Shown here piece after piece: positions 11,876-21,628 of a stretch of DNA of 44,272 nt. The notes under the pieces are model-generated. The model was not told the origin of the DNA and searched no databases. It saw nothing but the letters and a program-made list of their open reading frames with translations. How positions within the stretch are numbered: the first letter of the stretch is position 1; every line of letters starts with the position of its first letter. The position numbers were made by a program, and so were the translations under genes. The stretch is from contig OUQQ01000211.1 in the NCBI GenBank assembly GCA_900404475.1, positions 1 through 44,272 of the forward strand. The letters run 5' to 3'. Origin of the DNA: Spongospora subterranea. Lineage: Eukaryota; Endomyxa; Phytomyxea; Plasmodiophorida; Plasmodiophoridae.

Positions 11876-12690
11876 GATTTATATAATAGGGGTCACGCCC
11901 TCCCTGATTTCCAATCTGGGATATCGCCCGAGTTGGGTTCTTTGGAAAACACGGGGTGACTTGATCACATGTCCGTCACGGAGTTACCGAAACTCCGCCA
12001 CGCAATTCACCCAGTGGAGTTACCACGGTGGGTATTGTGTGGCCTTGTCGGGGGTGAAGGTGCCGCACCTTCACCCAGATTGTGAATCATATTCCTTTGG
12101 GGGTTTTCATCATTGTCCCTTCGAAATCACATATTTCAACCCTGCGTCAAAACGCATTCTTTGACGCTACCGGTTCACGATTCTGTGGCAAAAGCGCCTG
12201 TAGCGCCCTGTGATTGATCACTTCTGTCGACCTGTAATTCTAGTAGATCGTGGCAGCAGCAGCAATATATCACATCACAATTCCAGTTCCTGTGTTGATA
12301 TTTAGAGGGCGGTTCAATGGGTCAAACCGTCCTATCACATTCCCATATTTGCAATCAGTGTCTTGTCTGTCTGTTATCAAGGACCATCATTGTTCAGTGA
12401 TCTCAGATATACTGCTTGGAACTGCGGTAAACTGGATAATGTTCTCACTTGTCTGTTTGAAAACAGGGAAGGTCTTGAGTATGATAATATAACCATATCT
12501 CAGCATTATTCAATCACTGGCCGTTTGAACGTCGCCCCGGTGGTTTCATTTAGAACCAAAAACCGGTTGCAATTTCCTGGTTGTGGCTATTTCACAATCA
12601 GTATGACAAGTAGGGGTATATCAGGCAGAATACCCACTTGACGGTCGTGTGCGATTCTCCATGATGTCAACATATGTTGTTGAATTGGTG
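11876..12690. other. Intergenic region upstream of RRP5
   Basis: No convincing gene. Only short open frames occur, with no family resemblance. The first 300 bp presumably contain the RRP5 promoter, but no TATA-like box stands out. Confidence 0.5.
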
Positions 12691-12699
12691 AGATTTGCA

Positions 12700-13175
12700 G
12701 TTATGGATATAGCGTGCTTTATCGTGTATTTAGCGTGTTGTACCCTTATAGCGTGTTCCTGTCTTGAGCGCGTTGTATACTATGCTTCAGAGCGTGAAAA
12801 GGGCCAGATGTATAGCGTGTTTCTGTATTTAGCGTGCTGTACCCTGTATATAGGGTGTTCCTGTATTTAGCGTGTTTCTGTATTTAACGTGCTGTACCCT
12901 GTATATAGGGTGTTCCTGTATTTAGCGTGTTTCTGTATTTAACGTGCTGTACCCTGTATATAGCGTGTTCCTGTATTTAGCGTGTTTCTGTATTTAACGT
13001 GCTGTACCCTGTATATAGCGTGTTTCTGTATTTAGCGTGTTTCTGTATTTAACGTGCTGTACCCTGTATATAGGGTGTTTCTGTATTTAGCGTGTTTCTG
13101 TATTTAACGTGCTGTACCTTGTATATAGCGTGTTCCTGTATTTAGCGTGTTCCTGTATTTTGTAGATAGAGTGCT
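12700..13175 (+). repeat. 55-bp minisatellite built from shorter sub-repeats
   Basis: From about 12834 the unit GTGCTGTACCCTGTATATAG... recurs every 55 bp (for example ACCCTG at 12841 and 12896) for about six copies. Each unit contains three related segments of about 18 bp around TA(G)CGTGTTTCTGTATTTA. A more diverged version extends back to about 12700. The array ends near 13175, about 200 bp before the NEDD8-like gene. Confidence 0.9.
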
Positions 13176-13367
13176 GTAAATGTAAATGAACGGGCCGGTG
13201 TTTGTGTGATCCGGTACTATTGTGTGTATGTATCAGTGTATGCTGCTGTTCCCGATCCGGGTTCGGTGCTGTACCAGGTGACGAGATGGCGTAACCCATC
13301 GCCTATACCTGTTCTTTCTCAATACGGCCGGGACCAGTACCGCCAAATATCCTATACTGTCTTAATC

Positions 13368-13843
13368 ATGCAGATTCATGTCAAGGTCGGTCGTCTAGCA
13401 GCGTATATTGGGCCAGTTTATTGCAAATATCTAAAACCATTATTACAGACCTTAATTGGGTCCAAGGTCCAAATCAATATTGACGAAGATGCCACAGTAT
13501 TGCAACTCAAACAGGAACTCGAAGTCATTCAAGGAATCCAAGTGGATCAGATCAGGTATTTGTACTGTGTTTTTTATTGTACACTTATTCATCCTTGTAT
13601 TAGGTTAATATTTAGTGGTAAACAACTGTAAGTATACAAATATTTTTAACAATTTTTTTGAATTTGTTCATATCTTGTTCTTGTAGAAATGATTCAGAAA
13701 AATTGAAGGACCGAAAAGTAGCAGGTATTGTACACACGTTTATCAAATTTTAGTGTTTGAGTGTTTGAGTTTGTTTGATAGCCGGTGCGATTGTCCATAT
13801 GGTTTTACAGTTACGAGGCGGAGGTCCATTCATAAATCTATGA
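13368..13843 (+). CDS. NEDD8/Rub1-like ubiquitin-fold modifier, 5 exons
   Basis: Exons 13368-13385, 13449-13555, 13604-13627, 13687-13724 and 13782-13843 give 82 residues: a 76-residue ubiquitin fold ending LRGG plus a six-residue tail, GPFINL, that a protease would have to remove. The fold is full length, with no gaps needed against ubiquitin. Residue 72 is Gln. In ubiquitin it is Arg, and in NEDD8 it is a non-Arg residue that E1 enzymes use to tell the modifiers apart; this favours NEDD8/Rub1. Other NEDD8-like features are LIFSGKQLND and the retained Lys48. Ubiquitin Lys11, Lys29, Lys33 and Lys63 are replaced. NEDD8 normally activates cullin ligases. Introns are 48-63 bp. A divergent ubiquitin paralogue is the alternative. 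Confidence 0.85.
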
Positions 13844-13983
13844 TTATCAGTATCAATATTTACAATAGCTTTGCGGTTTAATATAAAACGACAAGACACG
13901 CTGTTTGGAAATGATAATGACTAATGATTAGGGTTCTGCCTCCTAAACGACAACAAACTACTCGTTTACTCAAAAATTGAACT

Positions 13984-14283
13984 TTATGTAGAGGAAGGCG
14001 ACGCCATATATCGGTTTTTAAACTGTACACCAATGTTGATCCAGCCCAAAAAGATGATCGCCTCATTCGGTGTCATGTTAAACTCCTTGGCAAACATATC
14101 GGCCGTGACTGACTCTCGATCTGGGGACGTTAGATAATCAGCGATTTTAGCCGAGTTCTCCTCGGACGTGAGCCCATATTTCGCGATGATTCCGTCAAAC
14201 AGCTCTTTGTGCTTTGCGAACGCCATCATGTCCTCCTGTTCATGATTGTTTCCAGTCTCCCGTTCGTGATCATTTGCCATCAC
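13984..14283 (-). CDS. Small uncharacterised protein, 99 aa, single exon
   Basis: I do not recognise this protein. It has a low-complexity charged N terminus (MMANDHERETGNNHEQED) followed by a compact, apparently helical region from about residue 20 to 92 with the sequences LFDGIIAKYGLTSEEN and EAIIFLGWINIGVQF. The composition is that of a folded domain, perhaps of UBA-like or winged-helix size, but no motif is decisive. It ends 140 bp from the stop of the convergent NEDD8-like gene. Either of the first two Met codons, or Met19, could be the start. Confidence 0.55.
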   Translation of the reverse strand: MMANDHERETGNNHEQEDMMAFAKHKELFDGIIAKYGLTSEENSAKIADYLTSPDRESVTADMFAKEFNMTPNEAIIFLGWINIGVQFKNRYMASPSST

Positions 14284-15700
14284 GTCCCCCTGACCACTGT
14301 AGTCGCCCTGTTGTGTGTTGTCGTGTCAGATTGGGAGGCCGCCTGACACTATGACTGTTACTGTGGCCGACGGGAGGCCGCCTGACACTATGACTGTTAC
14401 TGGGCCGACGGAGGCCGCACATTGACCGGATCCTCATGACCTCGCTGTTCTCGGTTGTGTCAGATTAATCACAGCTCAGATTAAACAACGATTTCAACAC
14501 ATTTAATGCTGCGCTTATACGTAAGACATGTCACCGAGTCGACTAGACTCGTTTTGAAAGGTTGTCCGGTCCAACTTGATTTGAACTAGTTAGGGCCAGC
14601 AACAACTCGAGGTTCAACGGAATGCAGAGAAGGCCTAATCGTCCTCGGGTGTTTCTGAATTATTATGTCCATACACCTTGTTGCGAACAAATGGTCTTTG
14701 TTGAAAGCCTATAGGGATTTTGATCCATTTACTCTACAGCATAGCAACTAGGTAGGTATGCCTCGTTCAACCGCACGGTGCAGCGGTGCAGACTTCCATT
14801 CGGAATCTGGTTCGAGTTCGACTCGCTATAATTCCGCACCAACTCGAGTCCGACTCGGAACGAATATTGCCAACTCTAGTTGACATGTTGACATCTCTAC
14901 TCATACGTATACTGGAGTATTCACAGCGATTATGATGCAGTTCCACTGAACACACCGGACAACTACAAAACATTATATTCTTCGACCCCAGCCCGACTGA
15001 TGTTCCTACGTCTAACCAGCATGTCGTTGTAAAAAGTCTATCAATTTCTGATTCCGATGTTGCAGTAGCCACAACAATAATCGTCTCTTGTATCCGCTTC
15101 AATCTATATGGGGTGTCGTCCACACGTTTGCACCGCGTTAATAGAATATGTGTTGTCAATACATATGTAGAAGTGCTATTCATTATGACAATCTGATGAG
15201 CGGATATATTTTAGTGGTTCTGGTATTAATTGACTGTGGTTGGCCAAACGTTGTGAACCGGGTATTTTGACTTCATTCCCGGTGAGGATGGAGTAGCAGC
15301 GGATACTCGAATACTTTTCTAACAGGTGAACGAAATCGAAATGACTTCGAACAAGGTTCGACAGCCTGAAATATGTATGTTGGAGATTGAGTATATCGTG
15401 GATCGATGTGTTTGAGTCGGTATCGCATGATATGAAATAGAGTTAATTTTCCACTAAAAACGGATCTTCATTCCATCCTCGATTACCATTCGTAATGAGA
15501 TAGGGGTAGAGGACGGATTCAAGATGAGGATTCAGATTGTTGATGGAATGCACCGTTCCCTGTTTCGTTCTGATTAGTCCGAATGATTGCAAGGTATGTC
15601 CAATAGCTACATTGACCGTTTGTGGAATTAGTGGTAGTAGAAGGGCTGGTTCACTTATTCTACCATGGCGTAAAATTCGAATGTCGATTGCTTTTCTGTT
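14284..15700. other. Intergenic region
   Basis: A two-copy 39-bp tandem repeat lies at its left end. An open frame of 138 codons (15183-14767, -) has no family resemblance and biased serine/threonine/cysteine composition, so it is not called as a gene. No RNA gene was recognised. Confidence 0.5.
14333..14411 (+). repeat. Two tandem copies of a 39-bp unit
   Basis: The unit GGGAGGCCGCCTGACACTAT... starts at 14333 and again at 14372, nearly identical. A truncated third start (GGAGGCCGC) follows at 14410. Confidence 0.85.
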
Positions 15701-15768
15701 TTAGATGAATATGTGCAAGGGCCAAGGAAACGGGCGGGATTTTAGAACCTAGATCATCCCTGGAAATT

Positions 15769-15975
15769 TTGAATCAACACCCCGCTGTGATACAAGCTCC
15801 TACTGATGTTGCCGAGAATTTAGAATTCCAGCAGTATCAGAAAATTCAACAGATGCTCATATCGGTGGTTATCAATGGTTTAGTAAGATCACAGCATTGT
15901 TCTAAACTCCAATTATTTATCAAAATTTTGACCGATCAACTAGCTGATAAATGTGAGGGGACAGAGAAAGGGTGA
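15769..15975 (+). CDS. Possible terminal exon of an unrecognised gene
   Basis: The open frame has a helix-like composition (QYQKIQQMLISVVINGLV) and stays open upstream to about 15740, where an AG acceptor could start an exon. No upstream exon could be fixed and no family is recognised. It may be a terminal exon or a chance frame. Confidence 0.25.
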   Translation: MNQHPAVIQAPTDVAENLEFQQYQKIQQMLISVVINGLVRSQHCSKLQLFIKILTDQLADKCEGTEKG

Positions 15976-16171
15976 GAGAGAAGATCAGGATGTGAGGCGG
16001 TGCATAAACCGGTGGATTGGGGTAGCGGTGCGTTCGCTGCCGAGCATAACAATGCTCATCAATTGTGGCAAATATCTTTAAAATCACGAGCTATTGTATT
16101 GGCGTAAAACGGCTGATCTTCAAACCTGAGAATCTCGGCACTGGTGACGCTTTGAGTTTATCTGTAATGAT

Positions 16172-18110
16172 TTATATATTTGAGGAATATGGGAGATATT
16201 GAGTGAGGAAGGCGATATGATCAACTATATCCTGATCCTTCACTTTATACTGATTGGCCAATTCCCCAATCAGACCTCGCTCGATATTATATCTCGCCAG
16301 ACATTCCACAAAACCCTTTAATGGGATAAACCCGACACACTCTCGATCTAGTAGGGTTAATTCACTCCACAACTTCATGTTCTCGTCCCGATCGAGAATT
16401 ACAATACTTTTCCGGATTGGCGTCCGAGTTCGAGTTGTGGTTTGAGGTCGATGTAGAGGTGGCGCTTTTTGTCCATGTGTGTTGATCTGCCATGAATATG
16501 GGAGATCAAATGGATCATGGCTATATCTGGTCGAATACGATCCCGAAAATATGGGGAGGCGACGCCCTGGTGGCCGAGGAATGGCCATTGCAGTGCTGGT
16601 CAGAACAGGGAGAAGACGACAAACCTAATACGAGTATTTGGAATTGAGAGAGATTCAGCTCCTGAAAAACACAGATTGAAAAAAAGCCGAATACCTCGTC
16701 CAACGTGAGTCTTTGACGATCCTTGAATAACTGAATTGGACAATGGAATCCGAATACGCTCATGATCGATTGTAATTCATCTGGGAACCCCAATCACATA
16801 TCAGTGAGATGGATCACACCTCGTTCGGCAAACGACCTATCGATATCCCATTTGATTTAGGAAGGCGTTCCAGGAACTGCAATAATGCAGTCCCCGATCG
16901 TGAGCGATAGCATGCGAGATGATAATTGTAGTCCATGGCGGTTAATACCCCCTGGTCTAAATACGGGCCATACTCAATGTGGTTTATGATGGATTGGACT
17001 AGATCAGACCTGGTGATGACGAGACTTTCAGGTACTGAATTGATCAGATCCGGTAATGGATTGTGTTTTTTTAAAGGTGGTTGTTGTGTTCATCTCAATC
17101 GCCGGAAAGTTGATGGCGTCTCAACAGCATCATTACAAAGGGTGGTGACACTCTTGAAACAGTCGATATGGAATGGCGCTTAAGCGGATCTGTGGATCAT
17201 CCCAAGAATAAGGGGCAGACTTTAGGAGTCGGGTTTAAACAGATTATACAAGCGGGCAGTGCCTCTGGTTGTTCTGGTATCGCCGCTTCTGCATGCAACT
17301 GCGGTAGGCGTTGTGAGTCAAAGGACAGCATGCGAACCGTCGATTTGTTGTATTCAAAATCATGGGGAAAGGTGAGGGCTGTCAAGGCACCTGTTAAAGT
17401 GATAAACAATGGATCGCTATCGGTCTGATACCTGTAATAGGAGGACATTAGGAGACGCCCTGATGGTACCTGGGCCACTCCCTCAGTGAGAATTGCCAGC
17501 GCCACCGTTACCGCTACGTTCGAGAAAGTCTCCAGAGAACATGTAACGAATCGCGGTTCCGAGTTCTGATAGCACTGGGACCAATGTGGCGTTATCCATT
17601 TGCAGGGTCGAACAGCATCATCGCACTGACGAACAACAATGCAGCATCGCGCCCAGGCATTCTGAATGCCCGGCGCTCTGAGATAGATTAACCATCTCCA
17701 GACCCTTCGACAGGATGACTGCTGTCAATCGCGGGCACTTCACCGACGGTATTTCATCCAGAGCGACGCATGGACGACACTTTCTCGCCTCATATTCATT
17801 GACCGCCGACTACGGGTTTGTCATCATTGGCGAAGTCCTAATTTCATCAACAGAACGGTATAGATACGAAAATAGAATCATGATCTTTATAATCATAAAA
17901 ACAATCAATTGTTCATCTGATACTCGACCCCAACAGTGTTTATTGATGGCCAGCCATATTCTGCCAAACCCTGTGCCGTAATTGGGGATCAGTTTTACAG
18001 CACTGAGTCACAATGTGGTAACCGCTCAACCCAACCCCAACACTACACAACAACAGCTCGAGGGCATTTGAGCCCGATAACTTCCAACAAGGCAATACCC
18101 AGCGCTGTAG
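16172..18110 (-). CDS. Uncharacterised multi-exon gene with EF-hand-like C-terminal segment
   Basis: Five 3' exons join in phase: ...-17250, 17178-17137, 17034-16837, 16780-16695 and 16624-16172. Introns are 71, 102, 56 and 70 bp. The join gives readable sequence such as DCFKSVTTLLPESLVITRS and LLQFLERLPKSNGISIDEL. A proline-rich linker (AIPRPPGRRLPIF) follows. Near the C terminus, LLDRECVGFIPLKGFVECL has the spacing of an EF-hand loop and helix (D-x-E-x-x-G-x-I). Upstream, open helix-rich blocks continue to about 18110 (DNATLVPVLSELGTAIRYM near 17590; ELLLCSVGVGLSG near 18030), but their joins are uncertain and no start was found. Function unknown. The 5' end abuts the divergent FYVE gene. 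Confidence 0.5.
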
Positions 18111-18122
18111 GTTAGCGAGATT

Positions 18123-19646
18123 ATGGCGGCGTTGAGGACGGCAACGCTCTCAACGTATCATACCAGCACGAAATGGGTTCCTGATCACTCGTATGATTCA
18201 TGCTTTGGCTGTCTAAGGAAATTCAACATGTTCAATCGGCGCCATCATTGCCGTCTTTGCGGGTAATGCACATATCAGAAATTACTCACGGAATGATGAT
18301 TTTTGTTAATTGTCGGTTATAGACAGTTATTTTGTAAATCTTGTTCGTCATCGCGAATCGAGTTGGCGTCAGATCAAGGGTTTGTACGAGTATGCGATTC
18401 ATGTTATCAGAAACATCGAGGAGGTGTCAACCCATTATCGCCCATAACATTCCCAGGCCCATTCACCAAGGTAATTTGGTGGAACCGCATTCCGTCAAAA
18501 ATCAAATCTGATTAATTCAGGCTGTTGCGCCAATACCACGATCAATATTCTCTTGTCATAATGAGCCAATTGGTCATGTGAATATGGTCGCCTCGTTTGA
18601 CGATAATCTCCCCATTGCTGCTTCGTCCCGCCTCTCCAAAACTCTGTCCTGTAATTGCTATTCAGCGATGCCATCAAGCCAAATCCATGCGTTTCAGTCA
18701 GGGCATTGGACCTTCAACGACAGCCGATTGAGAATGGATCTCCAGTTTCAATCTCAGGTCTTTGAGGGCGACTGTCAATTCTTGTGATTTGGTAATGAAA
18801 ACGCATTAGGGCTCGGTTCTGTTCAGTGCAAGATTGCATTCGCCATCAGCAACGTATGTGGGAGCTGGACACGCTCGTATACAGACAGCAGAAATGACGG
18901 TTGATGATGGTGATAAACCAGACGCTCCAAGGATTGCGATTGGCCTGATTGAGGAGCTGATTGTCGACTTGCGAGATATCAAGACAAATGAAATGATCCG
19001 TTTGGCCGGATCTCTGGCATGGAGAAGAGCTCAACTGTTGGAATCTTCGATTCGCACGATCGTCATCACGATTGATATGTGGGATTAGGGATCCAGGAGC
19101 AAGAAATATGGCAGAAGAGAACGAGAACCATACCGAGCAGAGATGGAAAGGAAGTACTGCATCACGAATATCCCTATTAGCTGTTGTGGAAGCTGAGATC
19201 TTCCAAGCCTTAGCAGGAATCGATGAAGGGCAGGTTCGTTTGGCAGTTGGTCCCCCGGCAACCCATTGTATTCAAGATGGATTTTAGGATAATTCCAGAC
19301 AAAAGACTGATAATGAATTAGGACGGAGAATACTTAGCTCAAATGAGGTTGTATTGGGCTCAACGACAACGGATAAGAATGATCCATATCGAGGGTCTAC
19401 CATTCATGATCCTCTGGGGTCATTTCTCAATATCCCCATGCAATACAAGGTTCGAATAAAACGCATTGCGCTTCCGCATATACCGCCACTAATCAAATCA
19501 ATATTTGAAAGGTCAAGGCCAGTCAGTTGCAGATGATGAAAGAGTGTATTGTTCGAGCTAATGAATGCGTCCAAGATGGAAAATCACCTGACGATGCCCA
19601 ATTTTCATGTATGTGTTTTCATTGTTTCGGAACAATTATCGTATAA
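18123..19646 (+). CDS. FYVE zinc-finger protein, 7 exons
   Basis: Exons 18123-18262, 18323-18470, 18521-18757, 18810-19036, 19089-19233, 19288-19449 and 19512-19646 give 397 residues with all phases matching. An N-terminal FYVE finger (residues about 17-80) carries the diagnostic WVPD, RRHHCRLCG and RVCDSC motifs, with four C-x2-C pairs. FYVE domains bind phosphatidylinositol 3-phosphate on endosomes. The finger is split by the first intron inside the CG of RRHHCRLCG. The rest is polar and partly helical (AEENENHTEQRW, LLAVVEAEIFQALAG) and no second domain is recognised. A role in endosomal tethering or sorting, as for other FYVE proteins, is inferred. It converges on the EAPP gene, with stops 200 bp apart. 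Confidence 0.85.
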
Positions 19647-19845
19647 AACAGAGATACCAAAAATATGAGGACGGGAATCTGACCAGGGCTGTATATCAAT
19701 ATAAATATGAGGACTTGACATAGATTTAAGCATGCGGACAAGATATGCGACTACATCCAGGGAATCTGCATGATTAGCTTGGCAATATATGGTAAAAATG
19801 ATAAACCTGGTCGACGGTGATATCAATTTACATGTGCCAAACACT

Positions 19846-20544
19846 TTACGAAGGCGTGGCGTTTACCTGATCGTTGTCTTGGACCCCCACTTCTGTATTA
19901 CAGATGCTACATGTCACAAGTCTGTAGATCTGATTATCCAAATGCACATATATCAATATACCAAAGACAATGCTGAGATGACAGTAAACGCACCTCATCA
20001 GGCTCCATAGGATATGAGTTACTAGGCAATACGGTCTTGATCTTATCGACTTTAACATTGCTCACAAATATTGCTCTGTTCAAAGGCTATAAACAAACAT
20101 TGTTGAGAACCAGCTGTGGACCGTATACTGACCTGTATTGATTGAGAAACTGTTCATGCTGTTGGCACATTACCGAAACTAATATATAGGTAAGACTAAC
20201 TCACGATAATGACGATTTCTGGAAGTACCTGTAGAGAAGCAACCAGGGCATGATAATACTGCATCAGTATGAGGAGAAGGGCCCATTTCGCCATCATAAC
20301 CTGAAAAAACCTCCAAAATCAAGGCCTGATTCCACTATCATCAGTCAATATAGGATATACCTGGTCCATTCCATCTGGCATCCTCATCATCCATATTAGG
20401 ATCATATAACGGATCCTCGGAATCATACTTCAATCTGTCATCATCCGAGTTGGCAGCATCATCATCTTTGCGGTTGTGCGACAATATCTTAGATACGCTG
20501 TGGCCCCCCTGTTGTTTGCTTGGTTGGCCCTCGTCCCTCTCCAT
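19846..20544 (-). CDS. EAPP: EAPP (E2F-associated phosphoprotein) homologue, 5 exons
   Basis: Exons 20544-20361, 20300-20229, 20178-20133, 20075-19994 and 19929-19846 give 155 residues in phase; introns are 50-64 bp. The order of motifs follows animal EAPP: an acidic stretch with SEDPLYDPNMDDEDARW (human has LLYDPEKDNRDQAW), then DAVLSCPGC, CQQHEQFLNQYRAIFV (human RHESYKTQYRAMFV) and a final VTCSICNTEVGVQDND (human VMCTECSTEVAVYDKD). EAPP is a small nuclear phosphoprotein reported to affect E2F-dependent transcription in mammals. The first C-x2-C pair of the finger is kept, but the human LCLDC is replaced by VSVMC, so one cysteine of the finger may be missing. The start is the Met before ERDEGQ; an in-frame upstream extension reaches 20667. 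Confidence 0.87.
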
Positions 20545-21628
20545 GACTCGTCTGGCTATGATAGCGGCACAGAAGATGTTCGCTTCAATTACCGGTGAAT
20601 TGCTGAATGAGTAAATGGTCTGAGCCACCCCCTGATGGGTCACGGTTGGATCGGGTAGACTCCCCACTCCACAACGGTTCCGTAACTCCTCACGCAGTAA
20701 AACATGAGCTGGAGCGGCATGTGGCAGCGGCCTCCGGACCTAGTGTAGGTTGTCAATCGAAACTTGGCGAAACTGGTTTTGCCCTTTTTGCGTCGGGGAA
20801 TAGGTGTCTGGTGAGAAAACAGTTTCGCTGGGTTTCGAACCTTTTATGCGTTTGCGATGTGATCACGGATGACTCATCCATTGCGATAAAATAGAGTTCT
20901 GTTGTTGCGACTTCTGAAGCGAGCATTTTATTTCGATTGCTTTGTCTAATTCTGCCGATTGTATCGTGTTAGCAATGGAAACCAGAAATAGGTCTTCGTT
21001 TGATGCTAGTTTTAGGTTATAAGACATTTGATCCCCAATCCATAATCACTCATTCACCTGACCGATGAGAGTGTGGTTGGGGCCGTAAATTCCAAGTAAT
21101 ACTGAGGAATAGCTGACGCCTATGGAGTGCTTTTCTTGCATTGGACACTCTGCGCATGATGCCCTAGCGGCATACCAAAGCTTTTTTCACTGAAATTTGG
21201 CATGATTGAGGATCCTAGAAGCATTTCTGCACCATTGGAAACGACCATTTGTGGGGGTGATGTAGAGCGAAAATCAGCGTTTTCAGTGAGGGGCGTAATT
21301 TATATGATTGTCGGTATTTAACAACCCCTGACAACGTTCGCGAACTAAGAATGGTGCTCGCTGCAGTGAGAATGTGAAATGCCTTTAGCTGCGAGTATCA
21401 GTTGGTCTAACAGGCTGCTCCTTGGATGTAGCAGCAGCCCTTGGTTAAGTCATAATTACTGCAACATTACATGGGTGGCAGTAGAGATAGGTCATAGAAG
21501 ATAGAGGACGAGGGCGAGTAGTGTGTGTGTGTGTGTGTCAGTGAGACTATTGTATTCCGTATCCAACATTACCTCTAATGCGATATCATACTGATTCATC
21601 TCGTTAACCTCATCGCAACCTTCGGGCC
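20545..21628. other. Intergenic, shared upstream region of EAPP and the ligase gene
   Basis: No gene recognised. It separates two divergent genes and so should hold both promoters. A GT dinucleotide run lies at 21521-21538, about 90 bp before the ligase ATG. No TATA box is evident. Confidence 0.5.
21521..21538 (+). repeat. (GT)9 microsatellite
   Basis: Nine uninterrupted GT dinucleotides in the presumed promoter of the ligase gene. Confidence 0.95.

Noticed and set aside
12700..13175. CRISPR-like regularly spaced repeat
   Set aside because: Units are contiguous without unique spacers and the genome is eukaryotic; it is a minisatellite.
14767..15183. 138-codon minus-strand frame
   Set aside because: Biased composition, no motif, no neighbouring exons; likely chance.
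20770..20850. Possible tRNA T-arm (GGTTCGAAACCC on the minus strand)
   Set aside because: No acceptor stem, D-arm or anticodon stem can be paired around it.
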